Positions 1-10,863 are shown, counted from the first letter of the stretch. The stretch is 64,000 nucleotides of DNA from Adiantum capillus-veneris (GCA_014529385.2 CM043963.1:66628895-66692894); one strand, 5' to 3'. The notes: generated from the sequence alone by a model not told the origin. Program-made: numbers and translations.

Positions 1-62
1 TGGAGTAACTTACTATGGCAATTATGGAGAGCTGAAAAACTCCTATCATTAGCCCTCCCCCA
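1..62 (-). repeat. Start of the 3' LTR of G1 copy 1, with polypurine tract
   Basis: Read on the minus strand, the purine run CTGGGGGAGGGCTAA (about 49-62) is followed by TGATAGG, the LTR 5' end (48 down to 1). The same order, PPT then TGATAG, is found at 8706-8719/8705 and at 35993-36007/36008. The LTR continues beyond the window. Confidence 0.7.
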
Positions 63-74
63 GGATGGTGGTAT

Positions 75-3000
75 TCATGTACCATCATAGAGCATCTTTT
101 CCAAAGAGAGTGCTTCAGAGTCCTTGACGAGATCTTCATTGTTTGGCCCCTCAGAATTTTGGCTGGAGTTACACTCATGCTTCATGTAACAATACTTACA
201 TGAGACAGCGGCCTTTGGACCGATCTTTGGTAGATCCTTTGGTAGAAGGCGACTCAAATAGGGCTTCAAGCGATACCCGTTTACCTTCATGGAGTGCTCT
301 TTACCATTCACGTCCATAAGTTGATAGTAACTAGAATTGAAAGCCTTCTTGACTATGTATGGCCCTTGCCATCTAGTTTCAAACTTGGCATCAAAACGAT
401 TGTCAAGTCGATTGTCATACCTTAGCACGAGCTCTCCTTCCTTGATGCCTTTGTCCTTCAGTTTCTTGTCGTGCGTTTCTTTCGCTTGTGTGGCTTTCCT
501 CTTGTAGCACTCATATGCTGCTTCTCTTTTCCACTCAAGCTCCACTAACGTAAGAAGTCGATCCATCCATACCTCTTGATCATCTTGTGCTCCTTTGCCA
601 TGAAGTCGCATTGTTGGAATGTTGAGCTAGATAGGCTGCAAAGCCTCTTGACCATAGACCAAGTGAAATGGTGTGAACTCCGTGGCTTCCCTATATGTGG
701 TTCGATATGCCCACAAGGCACCATCCAAGAAGTCATCCCATAATTTTGTTTTGTTTTGCACCATCTTTCTAATGATTCCTGCAATGACACCATTAGCCTT
801 CTCCACCAAACCATTTGACCGTGGGTAGTATGGTGTGCTATGACGATGTAGAATGTGAAGCTCTTCACAAACTTCTGTGAGCAAGCCCTTCCTAAACCCT
901 GAACCATTATCAGAAACAATCTCCAAAGGTGTGGCAAATCTTCAACAAATGTGATTGTACACAAACTTGCTAACTGTCCTCTCATTCACTCTTGCCACAC
1001 TTTGAGCTTCCACCCACCTAGTCATATAGTCTACAGCCACTAGAATGTAGAGTTTACCATTTTTTGTCCTCGGCAGAGGACCCATAGCATCAATGCCCCA
1101 CTTTTCAAAGGGTCCATTTGCAAGCACCATTTGCCTCGGGCCATGCACCAACCTTCTATTTCCATTTATCTGACAATTGTGACAGCTTTTACACCAATGT
1201 TGAACATCCACATGCAAGCCTGGCCAAACATACCCTGCAAGCAAAATATTCTTCACAGTTGATTCTTGGGCAAAATGACCACCACATGCCTCTTCATGCA
1301 AACCTTTTAGAATGGCTGGAATTTCCTCGATAGTTGGTACTCTTCTGCACACTTGATCCTTCCCTCTTTGATAGAGGGAGCCTTCTAGGAGGAGATAGAA
1401 ACTTGCCTTCTTCATGAGTCTCCTCTTCTCAGCCTTCGTGAAGTCTTGTGGAAACTCACCCTCCAAAATGTAGCCAATAATGGGAGCCAATGACTTCAAT
1501 CCCTGGTATCTCGGTTGCTTGACAGCTGCTGTCACCATGATGATCTGCACTTCTCTCTCAACACATGTAACTGCTTGTTGTGCAAGTAAATCGGCATCTT
1601 CATTTTGTTTCCTCGGCATATGATATAGTTGCACTTCTTCAAACTGATTAAACATCCTACGAATGGCATGAACTTTTGTCCTTAAGCTTTCATTCTTGCA
1701 TGCCTAAATGCCTAAAATCTGTTTAACAATGAGAAGTGCATCTCCCTTTACCATGAGACGTTTTATCCCTTGGCCAATGCACATCTTCAAACCATGAAGT
1801 AGTGTGTTGTATTTTGCTTCAATGTTGCTAGGTTAACCTGGTAGATTGAACTTCTCTTTCATGACCACCTCTCCACTTGGGTTGAGCAACACTAGCCCTC
1901 CCCCTGCTTTTCCTGTGGCTCGACGAAAAGCTCCATCAAAGAACAAGGTAAAAGCATTAGGAATACTTTTTGGTGGTGGCAATGGTAGGGTCTTTACTTC
2001 AGGCACCTTAATCTCCTTTTCATGCACCCTATAAGTGAGAATCCCTGCCAATTGTGCACGCACACTATCTTCTACCTTGAAAGAGTATTGGAACTCTTGC
2101 AACTCCATAATCCACTTTGAGATCCTAGTACTAAGATTCATTTGAGATGACACCCAAGGGAACAAATTTTCTGCAGTGAGAATTACAAAAGGTTTTGGTA
2201 GCAGGTAGGATCTAAACTTTCTCACCGCAAACATGAGAGAAAGCATCATGAGTTCTGCTTCTGTGTAGTCTCTCTCCAAAGCATTCATGACCCTACTAGC
2301 AAAGTAGATGGGTCGCATCCTTGTACTGTGGGGATCTTGTTGTAGCAACACAACACCAATTGTTTCCCTTCCAACACTAGAGCTAACAAAGAATGTGTAC
2401 TCCCAACAAGGAGGCATGAGTGTTGGTAGCTCTGACAAAATGACTTTAATGTTACAAAAATAATCTTCAAGCTCATCAGACCATGCAAATTCTACTTGTT
2501 GTGTCAACTTTTGCAAAAGATGAAGCAACTCCGAGGCTAAGTGAATGAAGCGTGACATATACTTCACCTTCTGAATGAAAGAGATGACCTCCTTAAGACT
2601 CTTCGGTGATGGGAGCTCAATAAGAGCCTTTGCCTTTGAAGGATCCACCTCAATGCCTTTATAGGAAACCTTGTGACCGAGCAAGATCACTCCATCCTCA
2701 CCTATGTGGCACTTGTCGGGGTTGAGTTGACCTCCCATGTCGTAGAGCTTCTTTAAACCTTCTTCTACCCTTTGTAGATGCAATGATTTTGAGCTATAAA
2801 TGCAGAAATCATCAATGAACACCCTAATTGACTTTCCAAAGAATGCTTGAAACACCATGTTCATGAAACGTTGGAATGTTCCAGGAGCATTTGTCAGACC
2901 AAATGGCATAACTCTAAAAGCATAACAACCCCAAGGAGTGATAAACGTTGTTTTCAATTGATCTTCCAATGCGATACCTATTTGAAAGTAGCCTGAGTAG

Positions 3001-3533
3001 CCATCACACACAGTGTACTTCTCATGACCAGCTACCTCATTTAGTATCTCATCCTGAAATGGGAGGGGAAAGTGATCTCTTTTTGTTGCCTCATTGAGTG
3101 GACGGTAATCCACACACACCCTCCACTTTCCGTTTTTCTTAGGAGTGACAACAACGGGAGAGACCCACTCTGAATTCTCCACTGGATAAATGAAACCTGC
3201 TGCTAGAAGCTTTCTTACCTCCTTGAGTAAAGCCTGCTCCTTGATGACTCCTAGCCTTCGTAGCTTCTGAGCCTTAGGTGTGGCCTCTGGCTTCAACTCA
3301 ATTTTGTGTTGAACAACATCTACTCCACGCACATCGGTGTAGTCTTTAGCAAAAAGCTTAGGAAATTTCCTTAGCACACATTTGAACTCCTCTCTTTCAT
3401 CCTTTGTAAGTGTTGTAGATAGCATACCTTCTAGCATTCTTTCATCTTCCACTTTTTGGTTCTCTTGGGAACCTACCTCCTCCAAACCTTGACAAGAGGT
3501 CTCTTGGTTGGTTGGCTTAAACCTTACCCCCAT
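75..3533 (-). pseudogene. G1 copy 1 pol: reverse transcriptase, RNase H, second RNase H, integrase
   Basis: A single minus-strand frame runs from 3533 to the TGA at 75-77, interrupted by in-frame stops at 1833 (TAA), 1704 (TAG), 942 (TGA) and 627 (TAG). Domain order is reverse transcriptase ([41 protein letters not shown], catalytic FIDDFCIYS), a degenerate first RNase H ending near RSYLLPKPF, then a second RNase H of archaeal-like type (FFDGAFRRATGKAGG, NNEAEY in sister copies). Integrase follows, with an HHCC finger (CGGHF, CKSCHNC) and a DDE core (GIDAMGPLP, VSDNGSGF, NGLVEKANG). The C-terminal region RWQGPYIVKKAF corresponds to the GPY module. It would reverse-transcribe and integrate the element. 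With four nonsense codons it cannot act without readthrough or help in trans. Confidence 0.88.
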
Positions 3534-3571
3534 GACTTTGATGGAAGACTCCTCTTCAATAATGCTGCCAC

Positions 3572-3689
3572 TACTTTCTTCTTCTGAAGTGTTATCGGTT
3601 CAACCTTCTTCCGGTTCAACCTTCTGCCGCTACTTTCTTATTCTGAAGTGTTATCGGTTCAACCTTCTTCCGTCTCACTTTGAGATGAT
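3572..3689. repeat. 59-bp tandem duplication at the gag-pol junction
   Basis: The segment starting TACTTTCTTCTTCTGAAGTG at 3572 is repeated at 3631 with one early mismatch, a period of 59 bp. Because 59 is not a multiple of three, it changes the reading frame between protease (frame ending 3659) and reverse transcriptase (frame starting 3533) in this copy. Confidence 0.75.
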
Positions 3690-5397
3690 TCTTCATGGAG
3701 CTCCTCTTGGCGTTGCTCCTTCATGTCAAAGACAACCTTCTTATGATTGTCGTTCCTGCAAATTAGCTTTCCACTCTCCCAATCCTGCAAAGCTCGCATT
3801 TTCATTAACCATGGTCTCCGTAGGATAAATGGGTAACCATTTCCTTTGGTAGACATGACATAGAAATCCACTGCCTTCTTAATGCCAAAGGCCTCCACAA
3901 AAACATTTTTACAAATGCCTACGCACCTAGCCTTGCTATTGTTTGCCATCTTGACCTTAATTTCAAGTGTCTCATGGATGTGCATGCCTAGTCTTTGCAT
4001 GAGTCCCTCTGTCATGATGCAAATTTGTGCACCCCCATCCACTAGACCTTTCCTAACCAATCTTCCTTTGATGTAACAGTCTAGCACCGGTGTAATGTCC
4101 TCATTCATTTCAGCTTGTGCAATTTTTACAACAGGCACACTCTCTTTTACCTTTCTCCTAGTGCTAACTGCCCTTGTTAAATCCCTCCTAACTTGTGGAA
4201 ATAATGCAAGAAATTGAGGCCATGAAATATCAGGACCCTTACCTCTCATGTCTTCCAACAAGTTGTACGGAGCCATACCATGTCCAAGAGGGAAGTCTTG
4301 GAGGTTGATACGACGTCAAGTCCTCTTGGTTTCCTTGGTTTCCTTTGCCTTCTTGCCTTGTCCATGGTCACTCTGTGATGTGACTCCTTCTTTCTCTTTA
4401 CCTTTTCCTCGGCCACGCTTAATGCCATTGGCTTCCATGTCAACCTCATTTGAATTTGTCACCTCTACCACATGCACATTTGGATCTGGCAAAGGTGGAA
4501 CTTCTTCTACCCCTTGTGGAGGTGGTCTTGGTCCATTTGGCCTTTGTAGAAGCCTTGGTTGTTGACCAGTTCCTTCTCCTGCATTCATCACTGGGTAATT
4601 CAAGTTAGGTCTCCCTGGCTCTCCACGGGGCCAAGGACAATTATACATCCCATGTCCAGACTCTCCGCAATTCCAACATTGCAAGACTCTCCTAGTTCGT
4701 GGCTCTCTCTCTTCTGACTTCTTTGCCTGTCCCTTTGGACCTATAGCTTGTGCAAGGTGAATTGACAGGCTGCTTAAAGATTCATTTAACTTCTCAATCA
4801 CTTCAGCCGTTACCTCAGGAAGCTCCCTAGATGTTGATGCTTGTGACTTACCTTTGGGTCTAAGAACTTCTATTGGAACCTCTCCCCTTAAGCACTTGAG
4901 TTTCCTATACTTCTCAGCAGCCCTAGTTTCCGCTGCATCAAAAGTAGCAAGTGCACCCGTCTCAACTTTTACCTTAAGGTCAGGAACCTCTCCTTCTTTA
5001 AAAATTCTGCACCATCACCAGGGTTAGCAACATTTCGTATCCATAGAGCCCAAAGATGTATGAACTCTTGCTTGTACAAGTAGTAGTCATCTAAGTCTTT
5101 TTGCTTATGAGAAACAATGTCTTGCCATAATTTCTGAGTGTTTTGGGGATCAAAGAAGTATTTCTTGAAACGATTCAAAACTTCCGTGTAATTCCCTTTA
5201 ACTTCCTCAGGCAAAGAGTCAAACCAAGTGCTAGCATCTTTCCTAAGGACCACCTCAAACATTTCTACACATTCTTGATCAGTTACTATCCTCTTGATAC
5301 GGCAAGACATCTTGAAATTCGCTAGAAATAATTTTGCATCCTCTCCAGGCTCTCCAAAGAAAAGAGGATATCCAGACATTTGGCGTTGGCTCTCCAT
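3659..5397 (-). pseudogene. G1 copy 1 gag and protease
   Basis: Gag most likely starts at the ATG at 5397 (MESQRQMSGYPLFFGEPGED), giving a retrotransposon-gag capsid domain (residues about 10-140). The frame shifts between 4969 and 4801. Downstream is a nucleocapsid CCHC knuckle, CWNCGESGHGMYNC, near 4640-4680. A TGA at 4316 replaces the CGA codon seen in copy 3. A retropepsin domain follows (4276-3659), with VDGGAQIC where most relatives have DSG or DTG, then ILRRPWLMKM, the family's ILGRPW-like loop. Gag would form particles and the protease would process the polyprotein. One frameshift and one stop make this copy defective. The pre-gag leader carries the two small ORFs described separately. 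Confidence 0.82.
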
Positions 5398-5481
5398 TGA
5401 ATTGATTTCAAAGTGACGCGTTTTTGTTTTTTCTTTCTTTAAAAGATTTACACAATAATATTTTCTAAATTGCAATCTATT

Positions 5482-5700
5482 CTACAACAAAATAAAAATA
5501 TTCACATCAAATGACCTATGATAATCAATAAGAGGTAGAATGATAGGGTTTCGTGACGCAAGAATTTCTCCTACTCTTTGGGCACCAAACATGAATACCA
5601 TACGTTGTTGAAAATGGATTTTTCTACTAATTGCAATGTTTACTCTAATGTGTGGAGTGAAATGAAAGGGAAAAACCTGTATTCCTGGGCCATTATCCAT
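5482..5700 (-). CDS. Small leader ORF 'a' of G1 (72 aa, unrecognised family)
   Basis: An uninterrupted 72-codon ORF (ATG at 5700, TAG at 5482) between primer binding site and gag. I do not recognise the family. The conserved core is ISRKIHFQQR, then FG..R..EIL.S, then PIILPLIDY and SFDV, ending with a hydrophobic ILL. Alternating hydrophobic residues suggest strands flanking a short helix; no signal peptide or clear membrane segment is seen. It aligns without gaps to 15655-15873 at 42 of 72 residues. In 23 codons from the identical blocks, 11 differ at synonymous positions. It also resembles ORF b (24/53). It lies 21 bp downstream of ORF b and about 85 bp before the gag ATG. It could be an accessory retroelement protein or one half of a split two-module protein. 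Confidence 0.6.
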   Translation of the reverse strand: MDNGPGIQVFPFHFTPHIRVNIAISRKIHFQQRMVFMFGAQRVGEILASRNPIILPLIDYHRSFDVNIFILL

Positions 5701-5721
5701 GGTCTATGCATGACCTAATTC

Positions 5722-5934
5722 TTAAAAAAAAACAAAAATATAGACGTCCAAACTAAGGTCGTACCTAATGAAAGGCAAAATAAAAGGATTTACTGATGCG
5801 TTTATCTCTACCAACCTAAGAGGACCTAAAATTCTACGAATTACTCGCTGAAATTGCAACTTAGTACTAACAATTATGTGTACCTTTTGCCTTGCAATGG
5901 GAATGAAGGGATCATACAAATTCTCGTGATTCAT
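5722..5934 (-). CDS. Small leader ORF 'b' of G1 (70 aa, paralogue of ORF a)
   Basis: A 70-codon ORF (ATG 5934, TAA 5722) just upstream of ORF a on the same strand. Conserved stretches are IPI.RQ, VS.KLQFQR, IN.S.NPFILP, IRYD.SLDV and a terminal aromatic IFV run. It aligns without gaps to 15870-16082 at 44 of 70 residues. In 20 codons from the identical blocks, 17 differ and all are synonymous, so protein sequence has been held while DNA drifted. The shared C-terminal module with ORF a (24 of 53 identical) shows they arose by duplication. A truncated relative lies at 22627-22749 in G1 copy 3. Function unknown. Position between LTR and gag matches the extra ORF of Ogre-type Tat elements, but homology to that protein was not tested. 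Confidence 0.6.
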   Translation of the reverse strand: MNHENLYDPFIPIARQKVHIIVSTKLQFQRVIRRILGPLRLVEINASVNPFILPFIRYDLSLDVYIFVFF

Positions 5935-5990
5935 GCAAGCTACTTGATTATGCTAAAGGTTGAGCCTTCACAAAACATACACAAGCCTGT

Positions 5991-6007
5991 CCTCAGTGGG
6001 GGCACCA
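5991..6007 (-). promoter_or_regulatory. Candidate primer binding site of G1 copy 1
   Basis: On the minus strand TGGTGCCCCCACTGAGG follows the putative LTR end CCGCCTCA by a few bases. The third G1 copy has a close match at 22557-22573. The priming tRNA was not identified, so the assignment rests on position and conservation. Confidence 0.5.
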
Positions 6008-6269
6008 ATTTGAGGCGGTCCGGGGCGGGCAACAAGAAGAGCAACCTCTAGACACCCTTCAAGGCTCCCGTGCTGCTCAATGGGGCTCGGGCACAACACA
6101 ACACAAACCAAAACAACAAACCCACAGCCAAATCCCAACTACACAACGGGCACCACCTAGTTTAAGAGCGAACTAGGACGCAAAAGAGGAGAATCGTTAG
6201 AGCAACCCACAAACAAGCAAGGAATTTACACTAACCCTAACACTAATGGAACACTCCCACACACTAAAA

Positions 6270-6272
<3 letters not shown>

Positions 6273-6332
<60 letters not shown>
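6273..6332. repeat. (GA)n microsatellite
   Basis: About 30 uninterrupted GA units within the G1 LTR, one of many CT/GA tracts in the window. Confidence 0.95.
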
Positions 6333-6335
<3 letters not shown>

Positions 6336-6991
6336 TGCTCGGGCTGCTTTGAAACGTATCTGCAATGATCAAGCAAACACAACTATATATTTAAGAAAGA
6401 GAGAGAAAGGGGGAGGGGGTGCTTGTTGCATTAATACCTTCTTACAAATCTGTCATGACAAATCAAAGTGAGATTAGTATTTGTTCAACATAGCTTGCGT
6501 AAATTTCACCACAACACATCACAAGAAAAGCCACCCCAATCACTGTCTTAAGGCCAGGGGAGTCCTCTCCACCCTGTCGCCCTCTTACAGTATGTGGGAT
6601 TTATGGCTAGATTGATGACAACACCAGAGACAAGCTATCAAGAACTTAACAAAAAACACCAAGACACTTACGCATCATTGTTGTCCATTACTTCACGTTG
6701 GAAGGGAGACAAAGTATCCAAGCTTAGTCCAAATCCACCCTCCTTGATTCAGCAAATGTTGGGCTTACACTAGTAGGAGAAATGATAGATTTCCTACTCT
6801 CAATTGAATGATCACTCTCTCTCTTACAATGGCATAGAGTTCCCTTGCTAATCGCCTTTTACAACACATGCACATGCATAAGACAATGAGCTTCCATTCA
6901 AGAGCTCCTTCTAGAGAGGTTGAGCTTGGCTTCTCAAACTATAGCATAGTGCTCTTGCTTATGGCTCCCCATTTGTGCTAGCTACACCCTC

Positions 6992-6999
6992 CTTTTATA
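6992..6999 (-). promoter_or_regulatory. Candidate TATA box of the G1 LTR
   Basis: On the minus strand TATAAAAG sits in TTGCTATAAAAGGAGGG, inside the LTR and upstream of the gag side. The copy 3 LTR has TATAAATA in a comparable place (21708). Confidence 0.5.
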
Positions 7000-8705
7000 G
7001 CAATTTTGAAGGCTAGGGTTACTCCTCTAACCATGGTTGGGTTAGATTTTCAGCAATTTATCTAATTTCTTTTGCTTGGAATTATCAAGAAGTTGGTGGG
7101 GAAAGAGAGAGGAGAGAAATGGAGGTGATAGGACTTTTCATAGTGGGTTAGTGTTAGTGGAGTTAGTATTAATTTACAAATGGAATTGGATATTTACAAT
7201 GGGAGTATCCATGTAGGATACAAATAAGGAAAAAAAACTCTTAAGAGGTAAGAAAAGGTGGATTTCTTACAAGGTTGATGCTCCAAGTGTCTTGAGTAGG
7301 GCCAATTTTGACGCTTGTTGACGGTCCACTAGCTTTGACGGTACATTTTTTCTCCACTCTTGACCTTCCTTGAGAGTCAAGGTAATTGAAGCTGAGTAAT
7401 CAACCACCATGATGCTGTCTTTTAAGAGAAGAGGCTGAATTTTGTGGTTTTTTTGATAGATATGGGTAATTTGGAGGAGGAAAAATGAGACTAAGTGGTC
7501 AATTTTGGAATGGAATTGTGTGTGGGAGGTATGAGTTCACCATGGTTTCTCTTATTCTTCAAGGTTGAGGAGAAGGTGAGTAGGGTGCAGAGAGGAGTGG
7601 TGAGAGAGGTGGGGATGATGAGTGGAGAAGTGTGTGTGAAAGAGGAAAATGATAAAGTGGAAGAGAGAGTGTGGCTGCATAGCATGGGAAAATTGGGGTC
7701 CACTAATAAAATCATAGCTCACAGCTCGTAGCTCAAAAAAATATGAAAAAATTTGAGGCAAAAGCTCAGCCCAGGAGCTACAACTTTTGTTTGTATTACC
7801 TTTTCAAATTCGGAGAGCAAGTGAACTTTAAAAATTCAGCAAAACGGACCGTTTTTTTCCACTGCACAAGGTCCTTGTGGGGTCCTTCTTTGGATGATTC
7901 TTTTGAATACCTCCAAGAGTGAGCCCTCCATAGTGCATTTATGCATGCCACCTACCCTTGACCTTATTTGGTAGGTCTATAATTGAAGATATTGTTGAGA
8001 TCATGATATAAGTGAATAGTACAACTAAGAAAATCAAATATTGAGGGGTCTAAAAAATATGTACATGTCAAATATAAATAATATAAGTGGAAAAAAATAT
8101 AAAGGGATCAAAAGAAATCTCTCTCATTATGAGGCTATCATAAAAAGATAAATATTTTTGGTGTTCTAATTTTTTAGAAATAAAACAAAATAGATGTAGG
8201 AAGGGAAAAATCACAATAGTGAAAAAATATACACATAAATAAAACTAGTTTTTTTGGATTTTGTTGGGGTGGAGTTACACTAAATATAAGAGAAGCTTAC
8301 ATGAAAATATTTCTATATGGAATAAAGAGTATGAAAAATGGTAAGAAAAATTGTGGTAATGGTGAGGCAATGTACAGAGCATAAATAACACACACCTAGG
8401 TAGAAATATTTGAATAAATACCAAAATAATTATGAAAAAATCTTTTTTTTAGGCTCTATATACAAAGAAATATTTACATACGCATGGGCCATAATATACT
8501 TATATTTTTATATTTTTTATATTTTTGGCTCAACTAGCCCAATGACTAGCTAATTGAGGGTTTTTAAGAAGATATGGGAAAAGCCCCCTAACTCACACAC
8601 GCCTATATACAGTGAAATGGTAGGGATAGCCATAGCGTTTGGGTGAATTTGGTAGGGTGGAGTAACTTACTATGGCAATTATGAAGAGCCGAAAAACGGC
8701 TATCA

Positions 8706-8719
8706 TTAGCCCTCCCCCA
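8706..8719 (-). other. Polypurine tract of G1 copy 2
   Basis: GGGGGAGGGCTAA on the minus strand immediately precedes the TGATAGCC LTR start. It would prime plus-strand DNA synthesis. Confidence 0.65.
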
Positions 8720-8733
8720 GGATGGTGGTATAT

Positions 8734-10863
8734 TCATGTACCATCATAGAGCATCTTTTCCAAAGAGAGTGCTTCAGAGTCCTTGACGAGATCTTCATTG
8801 TTTGGCCCCTCAGAATTTTGGCTGGAGTTACACTCATGCTTCATGTAACAATACTTACATGAGACAGCGGCCTTTGGACCGATCTTTGGTAGATCCTTTG
8901 GTAGAAGGCGACTCAAATAGGGCTTCAAGCGATACCCGTTTACCTTCATGGAGTGCTCTTTACCATTCAAGTCCATAAGTTGATAATAACTAGAATTGAA
9001 AGCCTTCTTGACTATGTATGGACCTTGCCATCTTGTTTCAAACTTGGCATCAAAACGATTGTCAAGTCGATTGTCATACCTTAGCACGAGCTCTCCTTCC
9101 TTGATGCCTTTGTCCTTCAGTTTCTTGTCGTGCGTTTCTTTCGCTTGTGTGGATTTCCTCTTGTTGCACTCATATGCTGCTTCTCTTTTCCACTCAATCT
9201 CCACTAACGTAAGAAGTCGATCCATCCATACCTCTTGATCATCTTGTGCTCCTTTGCCATGAAGTCGCATTGTTGGAATGCTGAGCTCGATAGGCTGCAA
9301 AGCCTCTTGACCATAGACCAAGTGAAATGGTGTGAACTCCGTGGCTTCCCTATATGTGGTTCGATATGACCACAAGGCTCCATCCAAGAAGTCATCCCAT
9401 AATTTTGTTTTGTTTTGCACCATCTTTCTAATGATTCCTGCAATGACACCATTAGCCTTCTCCACCAAACCATTTGACTGTGGGTAGTATGGTGTGCTAT
9501 GAGGATGTAGAATGTGAAGCTCTTCACAAACTTCTGTGAGCAAGACCTTCCTAAACCCTGGACCATTATCAGAAACAATCTCCAAAGGTATGGCAAATCT
9601 TCAACAAATGTGATTGTACACAAACTTGCTAACTGTCCTCTCATTCACTCTTGCCACACTTTGAGCTTCCACCCACCTAGTCATATAGTCTACAGCCACT
9701 AGAATGTAGAGTTTACCATTGTTTGTCCTAGGCAGAGGACCCATAGCATCAATGCCCCACTTTTCAAAGGGTCCATTTGCAAGCACTATTTGCCTCGGGC
9801 CATGCACCAACCTTCTATTTCCATTTATCTGACAATTGTGACAGCTTTTCCACCAATGTTGAACATCCACATGCAAGCATGGCCAAACATACCCCGCAAG
9901 CAAAATCTTCTTCACAGTTGATTCTTGGGAAAAATGACCACCACATGCCTCTTCATGCAAACCTTTTAGAATGGTTGGAATTTCCTCGATAGTTGGTACT
10001 CTTCTGCACACTTGATCCTTCCCTGTTTGATAGAGGGAGCCTTCTAGGAAGAGATAGAAACTTGCCTTCTTCATGAGTCTCCTCTTCTCAGCCTTCGTGA
10101 AGTCTTGTGGAAACTCACCCTCCAAAATGTAGCCAATAATGGGAGCCAATGACTCCAATCCCTGGTATCTCGGTTGCTTGACAGCTGCTGCCACCATGAT
10201 GACCTGCACTTCTCTCTCAACACATGTAACTGCTTGTTGTGCAAGTAAATCGGCATCTTCATTTTGTTTCCTCGGCATATGATATAGTTGCACTTCTTCA
10301 AATTGATTAAACATCCTATGAATGGCATGAACTTTTGTCCTTAAGCTTTCATTCTTGCATGCCTAAATGCCTAAAATCTGTTTAACAATGAGAAGTGCAT
10401 CTCCCTTTACCATGAGACGTTTTATCCCTTGGCCAATGCACATCTTCAAACCATGAAGTAGTGTGTCGTATTCTGCTTCATTGTTGCTAGTTGAACCTGG
10501 TAGATTGAACTTCTCTTTCATGACCACCTCTTCACTTGGGTTGAGCAACACTAGCCCTCTCCCTGCTTTTCCTGTGGCTCGACGAAAAGCTCCATCAAAG
10601 AACAAGGTAAAAGCATTAGGAATACTTTTTGGTGGTGGCAATGGTAGGGTCTTTACTTCAGGCACCTTAATATCCTTTTCATGCACCCTATAAGTGAGAA
10701 TCTCTGCCAATTGTGCACGCACACTATCTTCTACCTTGAAAGAGTATTGGAACTCTTGCAACTCCATAATCCACTTTGAGATCCTCGTACTAAGATTCAT
10801 TTGAGATGACACCCAAGGGAACAAATTTTCTGCAGTGAGAATTACAAAAGGTTTTGGTAGCAA
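8734..10863 (-). pseudogene. G1 copy 2 pol, 3' half (second RNase H and integrase)
   Basis: One minus-strand frame from 10863 to 8734, with stops at 10363 (TAG, replacing Trp of copy 3) and 9601 (TGA). Both stops are shared with copy 1. It lacks the additional copy 1 stops at 1833 and 627. Domains are the end of the connection region (LPKPFVILTAENLFPW), the archaeal-like RNase H (FFDGAFRRATGKAGR, NNEAEYDTLLHG, VKGDALLIVKQ), the integrase zinc finger (CGGHFSQES, CKSCHNCQ changed to WKSCHNC-type context), the DDE core (GIDAMGPLP, VSDNGPGF, NGLVEKANG) and the GPY-like C-terminus. Gag, protease and reverse transcriptase are missing because homology stops at about 10861, where G2 begins. It is the less decayed of the two tandem copies. 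Confidence 0.87.

Larger units (their letters stand above)
6011..8705 (-). repeat. Long terminal repeat of G1 (2.7 kb), shared by copies 1 and 2
   Basis: In element orientation the segment begins TGATAGCC directly after the polypurine tract of copy 2 and ends CCGCCTCA directly before the primer site of copy 1, so it has TG...CA termini. Its start matches the 3' LTR start of copy 3 (36008-36060). Its end matches the 5' LTR end of copy 3 (before 22551), including CTAGGTGGTGCCC and the GCACGGGAGCC stretch. No credible gene lies inside. It holds a (GA)n tract at 6273-6332, a TATA box at 6992-6999 and AT-rich U3 sequence (8000-8600). Only one full copy is in the window, so the boundaries come from flanking signals rather than a pairwise LTR alignment. 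Confidence 0.65.
1..10863 (-). mobile_element. Tandem Ty3/gypsy array (family G1), two internal regions sharing one LTR
   Basis: Two direct copies of the same 3' pol segment lie exactly 8659 bp apart in the same orientation (for example stop codons at 1704 and 10363, and at 942 and 9601). The period equals one internal region (49-6010) plus one LTR (6011-8705), so the layout is LTR part (1-48), internal copy 1, complete LTR, internal copy 2. A structure like this is expected from unequal recombination between the LTRs of one element. Copy 2 lacks everything upstream of the RNase H region because another element abuts it at about 10861. A second RNase H of the archaeal-like type after the usual one points to the plant Tat lineage. 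Lineage assignment is from motifs only. Confidence 0.75.

Noticed and set aside
3508-3828. Plus-strand ORF opposite gag-pol of G1 copy 1
   Set aside because: It is antisense to clear gag-pol coding sequence and has no motif of its own; likewise the other antisense ORFs over retroelement genes.
7491-7761. Overlapping ORFs on both strands inside the G1 LTR
   Set aside because: Short, mutually overlapping, no motif, and located in LTR U3 sequence.
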